From the NCBI RefSeq assembly GCF_022524485.1, contig NZ_JAKXMK010000004.1:310001-374000 (forward strand): a DNA stretch of 64,000 nucleotides, given 5' to 3'. How positions within the stretch are numbered: the stretch's first letter is position 1; every line of letters begins with the position of its first letter. The position numbers were made by a program, and so were the translations under genes. The notes below the pieces were generated by a model. That model worked only from the letters and a program-made list of their open reading frames with translations. It had not been told where the DNA came from and ran no database searches. The stretch comes from Pseudonocardia alaniniphila (GTDB taxonomy: Bacteria > Actinomycetota > Actinomycetes > Mycobacteriales > Pseudonocardiaceae). Shown in pieces: positions 42,753 to 50,925 of the stretch.

Positions 42753-44393
42753 TCAGCGCTTCGCCGACTCCGCCCCGACCGCGGCGGGCGCCCGGCCTGC
42801 GAGCACCCCGCAGGCGATGCGGTGAGCGTTGGCCATCACGGTCAGCGTGAACGTGGTCGACGGCACCGACGGCAGCACCGACCCGTCCACGAGGTGCACG
42901 CGGTCCCAGTAGGGCAGCCGGCCCCAGACGTCGGTCGCTGTCGCCCCCTGCCCATCGCGGTGGGGGAACGCCCCGCCGAAGTGGTAGCTCTTTCCCGCTC
43001 CCGACAGGGACACGTGCGTCAGCAGCGGCCACAGGTCCAAGCTTGGTGCCGCGCGCACCAGGCGCCGCAGCGCTCGGCTCAGCAGCTCAGGGCGCTCCGC
43101 CGACTCGTCGCGGCCGAGCTCCAGCTCCGGCAGGCCGCCCGAGGCGCCGGGGCGGGAGACCACGGTGATCGGGGGCGAGGCCCAGGACGGGAGGTAGCCG
43201 AACCCCACCGACAGCCGGCGCAGCAGCTCGCGGGCCGCCGGCGCCGCCCACCGGCGCCGCAGGAACCCGGGCAGCGCGTCGGAGATCGCCGGGTTGTACG
43301 GGTAGCAGTGGACCTGGGAGGTCGTGTAGCCCTCGCCGTCGAAGTGAAGCAGCACGTTGAACTGGTTGAGGGTGAAGTCTCGGACACCGGGGCCGCGGGG
43401 GTCCGCGACCGGCCGCGCGGAGAGGAACGGCACGAGGTACTGGGCCGACTCCGCGAGCTCCAGGCGCCGAGGCGGTGCGGCCAGCGACCCGAGGACCAGC
43501 CGCGTCGTGCCCAGCCCGCCTGCGCCGACGAACAGGCGGTCGGCCCGGAACTCCGAGCGCTGCCCGGTCCGCACGTCACGGCAGGACGCGACGGCCTGGC
43601 CGCTCTCCTGTCCGATGCGCTCCACCAGCAGCCCGTCCAGTACCCGGACGCCGGGACGGGCCCGTGCCCGGTCCATCGTCTGGGCGGCGCTGTAGATCAG
43701 CTGGTACGGGCACCCGCTCATGCACAGGCCGCAGCGGACGCATTCGCGCGCGCGAAAGGCCAGCCGGGCCCGCCCGACGGTGACCCCGCGCGCCCGCAGC
43801 GCGTCTCGGTGCCGCTCGTAGCGGCGCAGCACGGCGGCGGCGCGGGGACCGAGCGGTGGCAGTCCGCTCGTGGGACGCAGCAACGGGAACAGCTCCGCGA
43901 GGTCGTCGTCGTCCCCGGCAAGGGGGACTTCGCCGAGCACCGCCCGGTAGTGCGGCTCCATGTCCTCCCAGGAGACCGGCCAGCGGTCGAAGGTGCTGCG
44001 GGAGAAGGGCATGACCTGGGCGCCCCATACGATCGAGAAGCCACCGTAGGCCGACGACGCGACGTGGAGGTTGGTCCCCGGAGTGCCGCTGATCCCGCGG
44101 AGCTGCCCCAGATCGTGAAACGGGTACGCGGAGCCGAAGGTGCGCTTCTGCGGGACGGCGCTGAGCGGATCGTTCCATGGCACTTGCGCGGTGACGACGT
44201 CGAGGTCGCGCGGCTGCCAGTCCGCCGGGTCGGCGGAAGCCAGCCGGTCGCGGACGGTGCGGCGCTCCTCGTCCAGCCTGCCGCCCAGGTCCAGCACCGT
44301 GACCTGCTGGCCCGGGTGCTCGGAGAGGGCGAGAGCGACCGCGGCCGCGGAAGGGCCGGAGCCGACGACGAGGTGGGTGCTCCGCGAGCTCAC
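42753..44393 (-). CDS. GMC-type FAD oxidoreductase with a four-cysteine 4Fe-4S-like motif
   Basis: 546 residues from GTG 44393. VVGSGPSAAAVALALSEHPG binds FAD; VGAGGLGTTRLVLGS and the C-terminal HFGGAFPHRDGQ ... VHLVDGSVLPSVPSTTFTLT match the GMC family. Cys218, Cys221, Cys224 and Cys228 (CVRCGLCMSGCPY) have the spacing of a 4Fe-4S site, as seen in some cholesterol-oxidase-like GMC proteins. The gene overlaps the glycosyltransferase by four bases (GTGA), so both act on one transcript. The substrate may be a sugar or sterol-like alcohol; not determinable. Confidence 0.85.
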   Translation of the reverse strand: MSSRSTHLVVGSGPSAAAVALALSEHPGQQVTVLDLGGRLDEERRTVRDRLASADPADWQPRDLDVVTAQVPWNDPLSAVPQKRTFGSAYPFHDLGQLRGISGTPGTNLHVASSAYGGFSIVWGAQVMPFSRSTFDRWPVSWEDMEPHYRAVLGEVPLAGDDDDLAELFPLLRPTSGLPPLGPRAAAVLRRYERHRDALRARGVTVGRARLAFRARECVRCGLCMSGCPYQLIYSAAQTMDRARARPGVRVLDGLLVERIGQESGQAVASCRDVRTGQRSEFRADRLFVGAGGLGTTRLVLGSLAAPPRRLELAESAQYLVPFLSARPVADPRGPGVRDFTLNQFNVLLHFDGEGYTTSQVHCYPYNPAISDALPGFLRRRWAAPAARELLRRLSVGFGYLPSWASPPITVVSRPGASGGLPELELGRDESAERPELLSRALRRLVRAAPSLDLWPLLTHVSLSGAGKSYHFGGAFPHRDGQGATATDVWGRLPYWDRVHLVDGSVLPSVPSTTFTLTVMANAHRIACGVLAGRAPAAVGAESAKR

Positions 44394-45373
44394 CGCGGTT
44401 CGAGGCCGGTGGTGAGCGACACCGGCAGCCGGCCGAGGCGCAGCTCCAGCCTGCCCTGCAGGTAACCGACGCCGGCCGCGCCGAGCCCGGCCACGATCGC
44501 GGCCGCCTGCCGGAACGCGTCCGTGTCGCCGCGCAGGGCGCGCAGCAGCTTGCGTGCCACGCTCGCCGCCATCCGGCGGGCGAACTGCAGTTCGGCGGTG
44601 ATGTTGCCGGCGCCGCCCATGTCGTGGAACGCCCGGACCTTGCTGCGGTTGATCCAGTAACAGCGCCGCCAGAAGTAGCTCCAGGTGAGCCGCTCGGGGT
44701 GGACGACGTGCGAGATCTGCGCCTTCGGCTCGTAGAGGACCGCCGCGGCGCCGTAGTCGGCAGCGACACGGTGGGACAGGTCCATGTCGTCGTGCTTGTC
44801 GGAGTGGAACCCGCCCACGGACCACAGGGCGTCGGTGCGCACGGACATGCTCGCGCCGATCAGGTGCCGGACCGGGGCCAGCTGGTCGGGCAGGCCCTCG
44901 TAGTGGCACCCGAACACCCAATCGAACTCGTGCGGGAACCATCCCGGCCGCTCGATCCGGTGGTTCGGCACGGGCGCGCCACCGACCGCAACCGCCCCGG
45001 GGTGCTCGACGTAGACCCGCAGCAGCGTTTCCAACCAGGTTGGCGTGGCCTCGGCGTCATCGTCGAGGAAGGCGACGATGTCGGCTTCGACCTGCTCGAC
45101 GGCGGTGTTGCGCGCCGAGCCCAGCCGTCCGGGGAAGCGGTTGCGCAGCACGCGCACGGTCGGCACTTTGGCGGCGCCGGTCGCCCCCCACCGCTCCACG
45201 CAGCGCTCGTACAGCCGCTCGTTGTGGTCGACGCACACGAGAATCTGGCCCGGCACCGTCGACTGCTCCTGCACCGAGGCCACCGCGCGGCACAGCATGT
45301 CCCAGCGGTCCTCGGTGTAGGCACAGATCACGACGTCGGCGGACAGGTCGGAGGTCGGTCGTGCCATCGGCAT
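44390..45373 (-). CDS. Family 2 glycosyltransferase
   Basis: 327 residues from ATG 45373 (GAGAGG upstream; ATG 45367 is also possible). GT-A fold: DVVICAYTEDRWDMLCRAVA, ILVCVDHNERLYERC, GSARNTAVEQVEADIVAFLDDDAEATPTWL (DxD), VGGAPVPNHRIERPGW, and DMDLSHRVAADYGA as the catalytic ED-like region. A C-terminal amphipathic/hydrophobic helix (AAAIVAGLGAAGVGYLQG) may anchor it to the membrane. Coupled to the GMC oxidoreductase, which might oxidise the glycosylated product (inference). Confidence 0.88.
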   Translation of the reverse strand: MPMARPTSDLSADVVICAYTEDRWDMLCRAVASVQEQSTVPGQILVCVDHNERLYERCVERWGATGAAKVPTVRVLRNRFPGRLGSARNTAVEQVEADIVAFLDDDAEATPTWLETLLRVYVEHPGAVAVGGAPVPNHRIERPGWFPHEFDWVFGCHYEGLPDQLAPVRHLIGASMSVRTDALWSVGGFHSDKHDDMDLSHRVAADYGAAAVLYEPKAQISHVVHPERLTWSYFWRRCYWINRSKVRAFHDMGGAGNITAELQFARRMAASVARKLLRALRGDTDAFRQAAAIVAGLGAAGVGYLQGRLELRLGRLPVSLTTGLEPR

Positions 45374-45742
45374 GCAGCCTCTCGAAGTGGTACGGGGAGG
45401 AGGGGACGCGCGCCTCCTCGTCGCTGTGACCAGGGGCGATTCGCGGAAAGTAGCAGCTGGGGAGGCGGATGACGGGCGACGAGCACGCCCGTCCGCCGAC
45501 CGTTGACAGGCGTCCATCCGAACGGGCGACCGTCGCGCCGGTGAGTGACGACGACGTCCGCGGCGACCGGCTCGACCCCGCCGTCGGCCCGGCGACGGGC
45601 ACGTCTTTCCGAGCCGGAGGCGCAGCGGAGGGCCGTTGCTGTCAGTCCAGTGTGGTCCGATCGTCGTCCTGGACGATCAACGCAGACGCCTCGCGTCATC
45701 GGCCGGCAATCGTGATCTGTCTCGATCGTTCCAGCACGGTCT
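45374..45742. other. 369-bp intergenic region between divergent genes
   Basis: It should hold the promoters of the minus-strand glycosyltransferase operon and the plus-strand membrane gene. A 94-codon plus-strand frame from ATG 45469 follows GGGGAGGCGG, but its composition is unlike a protein. No clear -35/-10 pair was identified. Confidence 0.4.
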
Positions 45743-46303
45743 GTGATCAATAGGCTCCACGGCGTGCCGACTGATCTCGCGACCGCCGTGCCGCTCCTCG
45801 TCTCGGTCCTCGGCGCACTCGGGATCGCGACGATCATCAGCCAGTGGTTCGCCTCCGGGAAGGACCGGCGAAAAAGCCGTGCGGCTGTACTCACCGAGCT
45901 TGCCGCGGTGGAGGCCGCCCGGTGGCCCGGCCACGGTGGAACCGACGTGGAGGACATCGCGCGGCTGCGAGGCGCCATCCGGCAACTGGAAACCGCAGCG
46001 CTGATCGCCCGGATACCTCGCCGTTCCATTGTCCGCTACGTGCAGCTCTCGACCGCTTGCCTGCACTACACACTCGAAGAGGTCGAGCGCTACGGGGACC
46101 CCGAAGCCGCGGCTCTGCCTCAGGGGCTCTATGACCTGCTGCTCGACGCGGCGGAGATCGTCAGCCGGGTCGCATGGTCGTCACGAGCCACGCGCTGGCT
46201 GTGGCTGTCTCGGCACCTGCGGAAACTCGACCGGGCTGTCGAGTCGATCGAGCACAAGCAGTTCAAGTCGATCACCGAGAACGTGGAACGCTGGGTCCGG
46301 TAA
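45743..46303 (+). CDS. Hypothetical protein with N-terminal membrane helix
   Basis: 186 residues (GTG 45743; GTG 45764 is an alternative start). One hydrophobic helix (AVPLLVSVLGALGIATIISQ) is followed by a basic stretch (GKDRRKSR) and a helical cytoplasmic domain (RLRGAIRQLETAALIARIPR ... ATRWLWLSRHLRKLDRAVES). Not recognised. It stands alone between divergent and convergent genes. Confidence 0.65.
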   Translation: MINRLHGVPTDLATAVPLLVSVLGALGIATIISQWFASGKDRRKSRAAVLTELAAVEAARWPGHGGTDVEDIARLRGAIRQLETAALIARIPRRSIVRYVQLSTACLHYTLEEVERYGDPEAAALPQGLYDLLLDAAEIVSRVAWSSRATRWLWLSRHLRKLDRAVESIEHKQFKSITENVERWVR

Positions 46304-46409
46304 CGGCCGACCATGGCGGGTCGGTGGCACCGAGGCCGGCGCGACCCCGCGATCCGGTCGCGGGTCGCCCCGGATCGACCGACTCCGCGAGTTCGGCCAT
46401 GACCGTGGC

Positions 46410-47414
46410 TCAACATCTGCCGTATCCGGGCCGAGTGTTTTCTCGTAGGGGAGGCATTGCCTCCTTGAGAACTGCGGGAGCAGATCCGGTACGGGATCGC
46501 TCACGGCGCCAGGTGCTGGGAGTCATCCCGTACTGCCGCCGGAATGCCCGCTGGAACGTCCTGGGTTCGACGAACCCCACCGCTGCCGCGATGTCCGTCG
46601 TGTCGAGCCATGCGTACCGCTGGTCCAGCAGCATCGCCTGCGCCGCGAGCAGCCGCTGCTCGCGCAGGTACGCACCAGGTGTGGTTCCGATCCGTTCGAA
46701 CAGGGTGTACACGTGACTGACCGACACGTTGTGCCGCCGCGCCAGCTCCTCGACCTGCAGGTGCGGGTCGGCCAGGTGTTCGCGGACATGCATCAGCATC
46801 ATGTCGAGCAATACCGTGGCGGAGCCGTCGCTGCCCGGGACTGAGGGGACGACGTCCCGCAGCGCCATGGCGAGTAGGTCGATCGCGGCATGCCCGGCGT
46901 CCATCCGTTGCGGCGCGGTGAGGCCGTCGGCGATCCTGAACAACCGACCGAGGTACGCGGACAGCGTCTGCATGGCCGGGGACGCGGGATCCATCGTGCG
47001 TGCGCAGGCCTCGGTGATCTCGGCGGAACGCAGCGGCAGCAACTCGCGGGAGAACGACAAGGTCAGCTGCTGGTTCTCGCTGCGCGCGGCCCACTTGGAG
47101 GGACTGCAAGCCTCGCTCAAAAGCCCCATACCGGCAGTCAGCCTGGCGAAACGGTCGCGCTGGACCATGCGAACCGCGCCGGACACCTGTACGAGGAGGA
47201 GCCTTAAGTCGCCTTCCGACGCTCTCGCTGCCATCCGGCCGGTCCGGACCGCGGACCTCGGCCCCCAGCGTGACTGTGCGAGTGTCAAGCCGCCGCCCAA
47301 CTCCACCGACGCCATCCGCCCGCGAAAGTCGGGACCAGTCCGGATGATCGTCGGTATGAGGAACTCACGGGCGACGTCCTCGAACTCCTCCCCAGAGAAC
47401 TCGCGAATCTGCAC
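46410..47414 (-). CDS. AraC family transcriptional regulator
   Basis: 334 residues. N-terminal AraC-binding-like domain (SGEEFEDVAREFLIP ... GRMASVELGGGLTLAQSRWG; DRFARLTAGMGLL) as in NahR/AraC_binding_2 types, and a C-terminal double HTH: LQVEELARRHNVSVSHVYTL and TDIAAAVGFVEPRTFQRAFR with the closing RQYGMTPSTWR. The gene upstream region (47415-47480) is AT-rich. Target genes unknown. Confidence 0.9.
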   Translation of the reverse strand: MQIREFSGEEFEDVAREFLIPTIIRTGPDFRGRMASVELGGGLTLAQSRWGPRSAVRTGRMAARASEGDLRLLLVQVSGAVRMVQRDRFARLTAGMGLLSEACSPSKWAARSENQQLTLSFSRELLPLRSAEITEACARTMDPASPAMQTLSAYLGRLFRIADGLTAPQRMDAGHAAIDLLAMALRDVVPSVPGSDGSATVLLDMMLMHVREHLADPHLQVEELARRHNVSVSHVYTLFERIGTTPGAYLREQRLLAAQAMLLDQRYAWLDTTDIAAAVGFVEPRTFQRAFRRQYGMTPSTWRRERSRTGSAPAVLKEAMPPLRENTRPGYGRC

Positions 47415-47625
47415 AAGGAGAGGCTAACTCCGGCGTTGCCTGTCACAAAATCAATATTCCGATTTATGTAAATAATGGCACACGGAGACGCTGGCGAAGA
47501 TCCATATAATCGGCCCGCCTGCAAATTGAATTCTACGGGCCGTCAATACCACTCGGGGGTCATCCCGCGATCGAGGCCTGCGCTCGGCATGGGAGGGCGG
47601 CGTCGACCCCGAACCTCGGTCCCGC

Positions 47626-47901
47626 CTACCCGATCACGCCCCGGCCCGCGGCTGGATGACCCACACGTAGGGCTTCCCGGCTGTGCGGCCCATCGTCGGG
47701 CGCGGGCGGCTCATGCTTTGCCGGGCGGCGGGCCTGGTACTCGACCATGATCAGCAGATCGGGGTCGGAAACCGGGTGATACACGGCTACGGGGCCCCAA
47801 ATGACGATCATCACCAGGCAGACCGGCCGCCCGTCTCGGTCGAACGGCGGCCCCGCACACATCCGGAAGGCATACGGCGGTTCGGCCCCACTGACGATCA
47901 C
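47626..47901 (-). CDS. Hypothetical protein, uncertain
   Basis: 91 residues from GTG 47901. FRMCAGPPFDRDGRPVCLVM, IVIWGPVAVYHPVSDPDLLI, MVEYQARRPAKHEPPAPDDG looks like ordinary protein sequence rather than random high-GC frame, but no family is recognised and no good ribosome site is seen. It lies beside a transposase remnant and just outside the integrated element. Confidence 0.35.
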   Translation of the reverse strand: MIVSGAEPPYAFRMCAGPPFDRDGRPVCLVMIVIWGPVAVYHPVSDPDLLIMVEYQARRPAKHEPPAPDDGPHSREALRVGHPAAGRGVIG

Positions 47902-47913
47902 TGCTGCGCGCGT

Positions 47914-48020
47914 CTCGGCCGCGGTTCATCGAGCCGCCCGCCGAAGCGCTGCTGCGCGAACCGGCGCTGCCAGATCTGCACCGTCGTCCGCGGCACTCCC
48001 AGCCGAGCGCACGAGAACCT
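47914..48020 (-). pseudogene. IS630-type transposase N-terminal remnant
   Basis: The minus strand reads ARLGVPRTTVQIWQRRFAQQ then RFGGRLDEPRPR, the helix-turn-helix and following linker of IS630-family transposases. A stop follows soon after and the catalytic DDE domain is absent, so only a fragment remains. It lies about 110 bases outside the left attachment repeat. Confidence 0.6.
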
Positions 48021-48131
48021 GGACTCCCAGCGGAGGGCGCCCGACGAACTCGATGATCAGCTGTCCTGAGGGCGTTGCTGTCAAGGACAGCCGTCAAAAG
48101 CTCGGCCCGAGGACCGAGATGAGGATTGAAC

Positions 48132-48181
48132 TGGTGCGCCGCGAGGGAATCGAACCCCCAACCCGCTGATTAAGAGTCAGC
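48132..48181. repeat. Left attachment site (attL copy)
   Basis: Fifty bases identical to 59810-59859, equal to the tRNA-Lys 3' part from CCA to the anticodon stem. After the last shared base the sequences part (CAATTAG here, CTGCTCT in the tRNA). This copy is a truncated, non-functional tRNA piece. Confidence 0.95.
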
Positions 48182-48195
48182 AATTAGAAGACCCA

Positions 48196-48248
48196 CCTGC
48201 ACAAACGGCGGATCATCCCATCAATGGCGCAAACGCCATCTGTGCAGG
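48196..48248. promoter_or_regulatory. Nested inverted repeats next to the left attachment site
   Basis: CCTGCACAAACGGCG (48196-48210) and CGCCATCTGTGCAGG (48234-48248) pair at 12 of 15 positions. Inside them ATGGCG-CAAA-CGCCAT (48224-48239) forms a tight hairpin. Such symmetry beside an att core suggests integrase/excisionase arm sites or a terminator guarding the element edge. CGTTGTCACAC at 48297-48307 is also found near the right end (59733-59743). Confidence 0.4.
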
Positions 48249-48368
48249 CAGAACCTGCTTTATCCGCTTCGGTATTGATCGACGTGCGATGACGCGCGTT
48301 GTCACACGCACACACACAATGACGTCTGCACCTATGTCCGGGCGTTAGCCACTCCTAACATCGCTTCT

Positions 48369-48560
48369 ATGAACATACGGCGCTGGATCAGGCCACTCCA
48401 GACGTTCTCAATTTTCACCTCTGCGGGCAAAGTCAAGCTGCATATCTGCGGGCTGTGTGGCGCGATCACACTGGACGATGCAAACGCCCAGATGGACCAT
48501 GCTCGGTATCACGTGATCGCCGACCGGGACTCAGCCCATCGGACCAGGTCATCGTCCTAG
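48369..48560 (+). CDS. Small zinc-finger-like phage protein
   Basis: 63 residues. KLHICGLCGAITLDD carries a C-x2-C pair and MDHARYH an H-x3-H pair, a C2H2-like arrangement common in small actinophage proteins. A basic N terminus (MNIRRWIRPL) may bind nucleic acid. First gene after attL; weak ribosome site. Function unknown. Confidence 0.55.
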   Translation: MNIRRWIRPLQTFSIFTSAGKVKLHICGLCGAITLDDANAQMDHARYHVIADRDSAHRTRSSS

Positions 48561-48593
48561 GGACCGGCGGCGACCTCGTCCTACGTTCGTCTC

Positions 48594-48812
48594 GTGACTG
48601 ACCGCCTGCTCGAACGCCTCGTCGCGATCGCCGATCGCTTCAACCTGTCCGGCCTTGATCTGATAGCTGCGGTGAACTTTGAACGGGACGCGCCTGACGA
48701 AGCGATCGCCGAGGCCCGCTCGGTAATCACCGAGGAATTCGGCTACATCAGCGACTCCGTCATGGACGAGATCATCGAACTGATGGCCGAGTCCGACCTG
48801 TACAACGACTGA
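48594..48812 (+). CDS. Small acidic helical protein
   Basis: 72 residues from GTG 48594, acidic and helical (LLERLVAIADRFNLSGLDLI ... SVMDEIIELMAESDLYND). No motif recognised. The next gene begins ten bases after its stop with a good ribosome site, so both are probably on one transcript. Confidence 0.5.
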   Translation: MTDRLLERLVAIADRFNLSGLDLIAAVNFERDAPDEAIAEARSVITEEFGYISDSVMDEIIELMAESDLYND

Positions 48813-48822
48813 GGAGAAAACA

Positions 48823-49176
48823 ATGAGCGAGACCGTCCCCACCAAGGCCGCTGCCGAGGCGTGCGACACCACACCGAAAACGCTGCGGCAATTCCTCCGA
48901 GCCAGCAAGGACTACCAGAACGCTGGGGCCGGTGGCCGGTACGCGTTCGAAGCCAGCCAGCTGCCGACGCTGAAGAAGCGGTTCAACGCCTGGGTGGCCG
49001 AACGTGAGGCCGCCGCTAAGGCCCGCGCCGAGGCCGCAGCCGCTGAGGCTGCATCCACACCCGGCAATGATGCGGGCGAGACGACTGGCGACGCATTCGC
49101 TCGACTGCCCGAGCCTGCCGACGACGCCCCGCTGGAGCCGCCCGCCAAGCCGGCGAGGGCACGTAAGACCGCCTGA
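48823..49176 (+). CDS. Phage-type protein with N-terminal HTH-like segment
   Basis: 117 residues; GAGGAG seven bases before ATG. Residues 5-60 (TKAAAEACDTTPKTLRQFLR ... GGRYAFEASQLPTLKKRF) resemble the small actinophage DNA-binding proteins with a helix-turn-helix that reads CDTTPKTLRQFLR. Then a long Ala/Glu/Lys helix and a Pro/Ala-rich tail with basic end (KPARARKTA). Possibly a regulator or nucleoid-binding protein of the element. Confidence 0.6.
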   Translation: MSETVPTKAAAEACDTTPKTLRQFLRASKDYQNAGAGGRYAFEASQLPTLKKRFNAWVAEREAAAKARAEAAAAEAASTPGNDAGETTGDAFARLPEPADDAPLEPPAKPARARKTA

Positions 49177-49303
49177 CCAGCAACTACGTCAGCCCTGCAC
49201 CCGATCGTTGGGTGTGGGGCTTTCGTATGGACGCCTGAGATCGTCCGTGGGCGTCCGGCAGGCATGAGGGGCAGTGACGTGTAGGGCGACGTGAATCGGC
49301 TCG

Positions 49304-49972
49304 TCAGGGACGCGCTGGGACATCGAACTCGCCACGTTTGATGGCGCGTCGATCAGCAGCGAGTGTCTTAATCGCCAAGCCGGCTGCATCCAGATATGCG
49401 AGGCTTTGACCTTCTGAAGGCTGTCCCTGGCCATGTGCAACTTCATTGCGAGTCGACCTGAGTTGATTCAGCAGCTCATATTGCTGAGGAGTGATCATCT
49501 TAAAGCTGCGGAGTATTTGAGCGATCCGGGCGGCGCTCTGGTATTTCTCCTCGGGCAACTCTCGAATGGTCTTTGCGGCTTGCCAGTAAGACAGGAGATT
49601 ATTCTCGACTTCACGCCATGCGTCAACGATGGCTGCGGCGGGGCTTAGCTTGGCAACTTCAACCAGATGACGCAATGGCGCCTCACGAGCTACGAAACTG
49701 CCATTGGCTGCCGAGCCATTGGAGCCCTTTCCCTTGTCTGCCTCTTCATGCTTAGGGTCGCGAATCGCCGCGTCAAGCTCGACAGAATCTGCAGCCGCGT
49801 CAAGCTTCTCGACCGACTTCGCGATTTCGATATTGGCGCCAAATGCTTCGAGCTTGGTTATTCTCTCGACGACAGATTTCAGTGTGTCGCGAAACATGAT
49901 CCCGAGGAGTAGTATCACAAGCGGCCATAATGCTGCGGTCGCAATATTTGAGATAAGTTCGAAGCCAGACAC
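49304..49972 (-). CDS. Membrane-anchored HEPN-like protein (possible defence cargo)
   Basis: 222 residues. One N-terminal membrane helix (residues 8-27, NIATAALWPLVILLLGIMFR), a helical linker with a charged region, then a helical domain ending LRSTRNEVAHG, where R175-N-x3-H180 fits the R-x4-6-H motif of HEPN ribonucleases. Base composition is clearly more AT-rich than the neighbours, suggesting recent acquisition. HEPN proteins are frequent toxins in anti-phage systems; satellites often carry such cargo at one end. No antitoxin partner is obvious. Confidence 0.6.
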   Translation of the reverse strand: MSGFELISNIATAALWPLVILLLGIMFRDTLKSVVERITKLEAFGANIEIAKSVEKLDAAADSVELDAAIRDPKHEEADKGKGSNGSAANGSFVAREAPLRHLVEVAKLSPAAAIVDAWREVENNLLSYWQAAKTIRELPEEKYQSAARIAQILRSFKMITPQQYELLNQLRSTRNEVAHGQGQPSEGQSLAYLDAAGLAIKTLAADRRAIKRGEFDVPARP

Positions 49973-50055
49973 CCTAGTCCTCCACCCACCAGCCCGAGAT
50001 CGCGTGGAGGCTACTGGCAGCCTCGGTCAAGTTGATGAGCGGGCCGTACAGCTCG

Positions 50056-50247
50056 TCAGCTACGCGCAGGGCGGCCCTGCATCGCGCGCCACTCGGCCTC
50101 GCTGAAGTCCTCGCCACACGTCGTGCAGACCTTGTCGCCGGTCTGGGTGCCGAGGTAGTACTCCTTGAGGAGCTGCGGATGATCACACGGAGGGGAGCCC
50201 TTCGCTGCCCACTCCGCACGCAGCTGCTTGGCCTCATCCATCTGCAT
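50056..50247 (-). CDS. Small Zn-binding phage protein
   Basis: 63 residues from ATG 50247 (or ATG 50241). CDHPQLLKEYYLGTQTGDKV followed by CTTCGEDFSEAEW gives one Cys-His and one C-x2-C pair, the pattern of small zinc-ribbon proteins found beside terminase genes in actinophages. Downstream of the small terminase gene. Confidence 0.6.
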   Translation of the reverse strand: MQMDEAKQLRAEWAAKGSPPCDHPQLLKEYYLGTQTGDKVCTTCGEDFSEAEWRAMQGRPARS

Positions 50248-50278
50248 GTGCGGTCAGTCGTCGGGTGATCCCGCGCTG

Positions 50279-50842
50279 TTACGTCGGGTGGCGCAGGTGC
50301 TCGGGCACGTCGTCGAGTTCGCTTGGGTCCACGACCTCGCCCTCGATGATCGTGGCCGTGTGGCTCGCCTCGCCGTCGGGGTTGACGAGGATCGAGCCAA
50401 GCAGGTCTTCAAGCGGGTTATGGGTCGTGACGTCAACGCTGGTGCGGGCCTTGCCCATGAACTGGTCGTAGACGTACTTCGCGACGTCGACCTTCACCGA
50501 GAAAGGAACAACGGGCTTGCCGGAGTCGTCGACCTCCTGGTTCGTCAGGGTGCTGTGCAGCACCTGTTGGGCATCAGACGCCAGAGAGGCCAGGTCGTAC
50601 GCCAACATCTCCCGCGCCCGTCGCAGACGTTCAGCCTGCAGCGCTGCCGTAAGCCACTTCGGCCGAGGACCGCGTCTAAATTGCCCGTCTGGATCTCGAG
50701 GTCGCCCGCGAGCCAGTTCCTCGTCGTCCCATTGGTCAAGTGGCTTATAGAGGATCTCGATTTCGGCGCTCACATCCGCTTTGGCTGCCTTTCTGCGTGC
50801 ACGATCACGGGCATTCTTGGCTTCGCGGCCAGGTGTGGTCAT
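50279..50842 (-). CDS. Terminase small subunit-like protein
   Basis: 187 residues. A basic N terminus, then RGRPRDPDGQFRRGPRPKWL, a helical domain (LTAALQAERLRRAREMLAYD ... SDAQQVLHSTLTN), and PFSVKVDVAKYVYDQFMGKA followed by an acidic tail. The K-x4-A-x5-D-x-xxGK pattern in the latter part (alignment KVDVAKYVYDQFMGKARTSV) recalls small terminases of actinophages. Small terminases recognise pac/cos DNA and recruit the large subunit. In satellites a private small terminase redirects a helper phage's packaging machine. No large terminase is present in the element. Confidence 0.65.
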   Translation of the reverse strand: MTTPGREAKNARDRARRKAAKADVSAEIEILYKPLDQWDDEELARGRPRDPDGQFRRGPRPKWLTAALQAERLRRAREMLAYDLASLASDAQQVLHSTLTNQEVDDSGKPVVPFSVKVDVAKYVYDQFMGKARTSVDVTTHNPLEDLLGSILVNPDGEASHTATIIEGEVVDPSELDDVPEHLRHPT

Positions 50843-50925
50843 GATTTCCTCTTTCTGATTCCATATGAGCTAAGTGGTCTATCGGCGCAGTAAGTCTTAT
50901 GTGTGTGCAGATCGTGTCGTACTGA

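Noticed and set aside
45469..45753. 94-codon plus-strand frame with a nearby GGGGAGG
   Set aside because: Spacing to the ATG is only three bases and the residue pattern is that of non-coding sequence.
49974..50237. Minus-strand 87-codon frame overlapping the small Zn protein
   Set aside because: It is Arg/Ser-rich shadow sequence; the other frame has C-x2-C motifs and normal composition.
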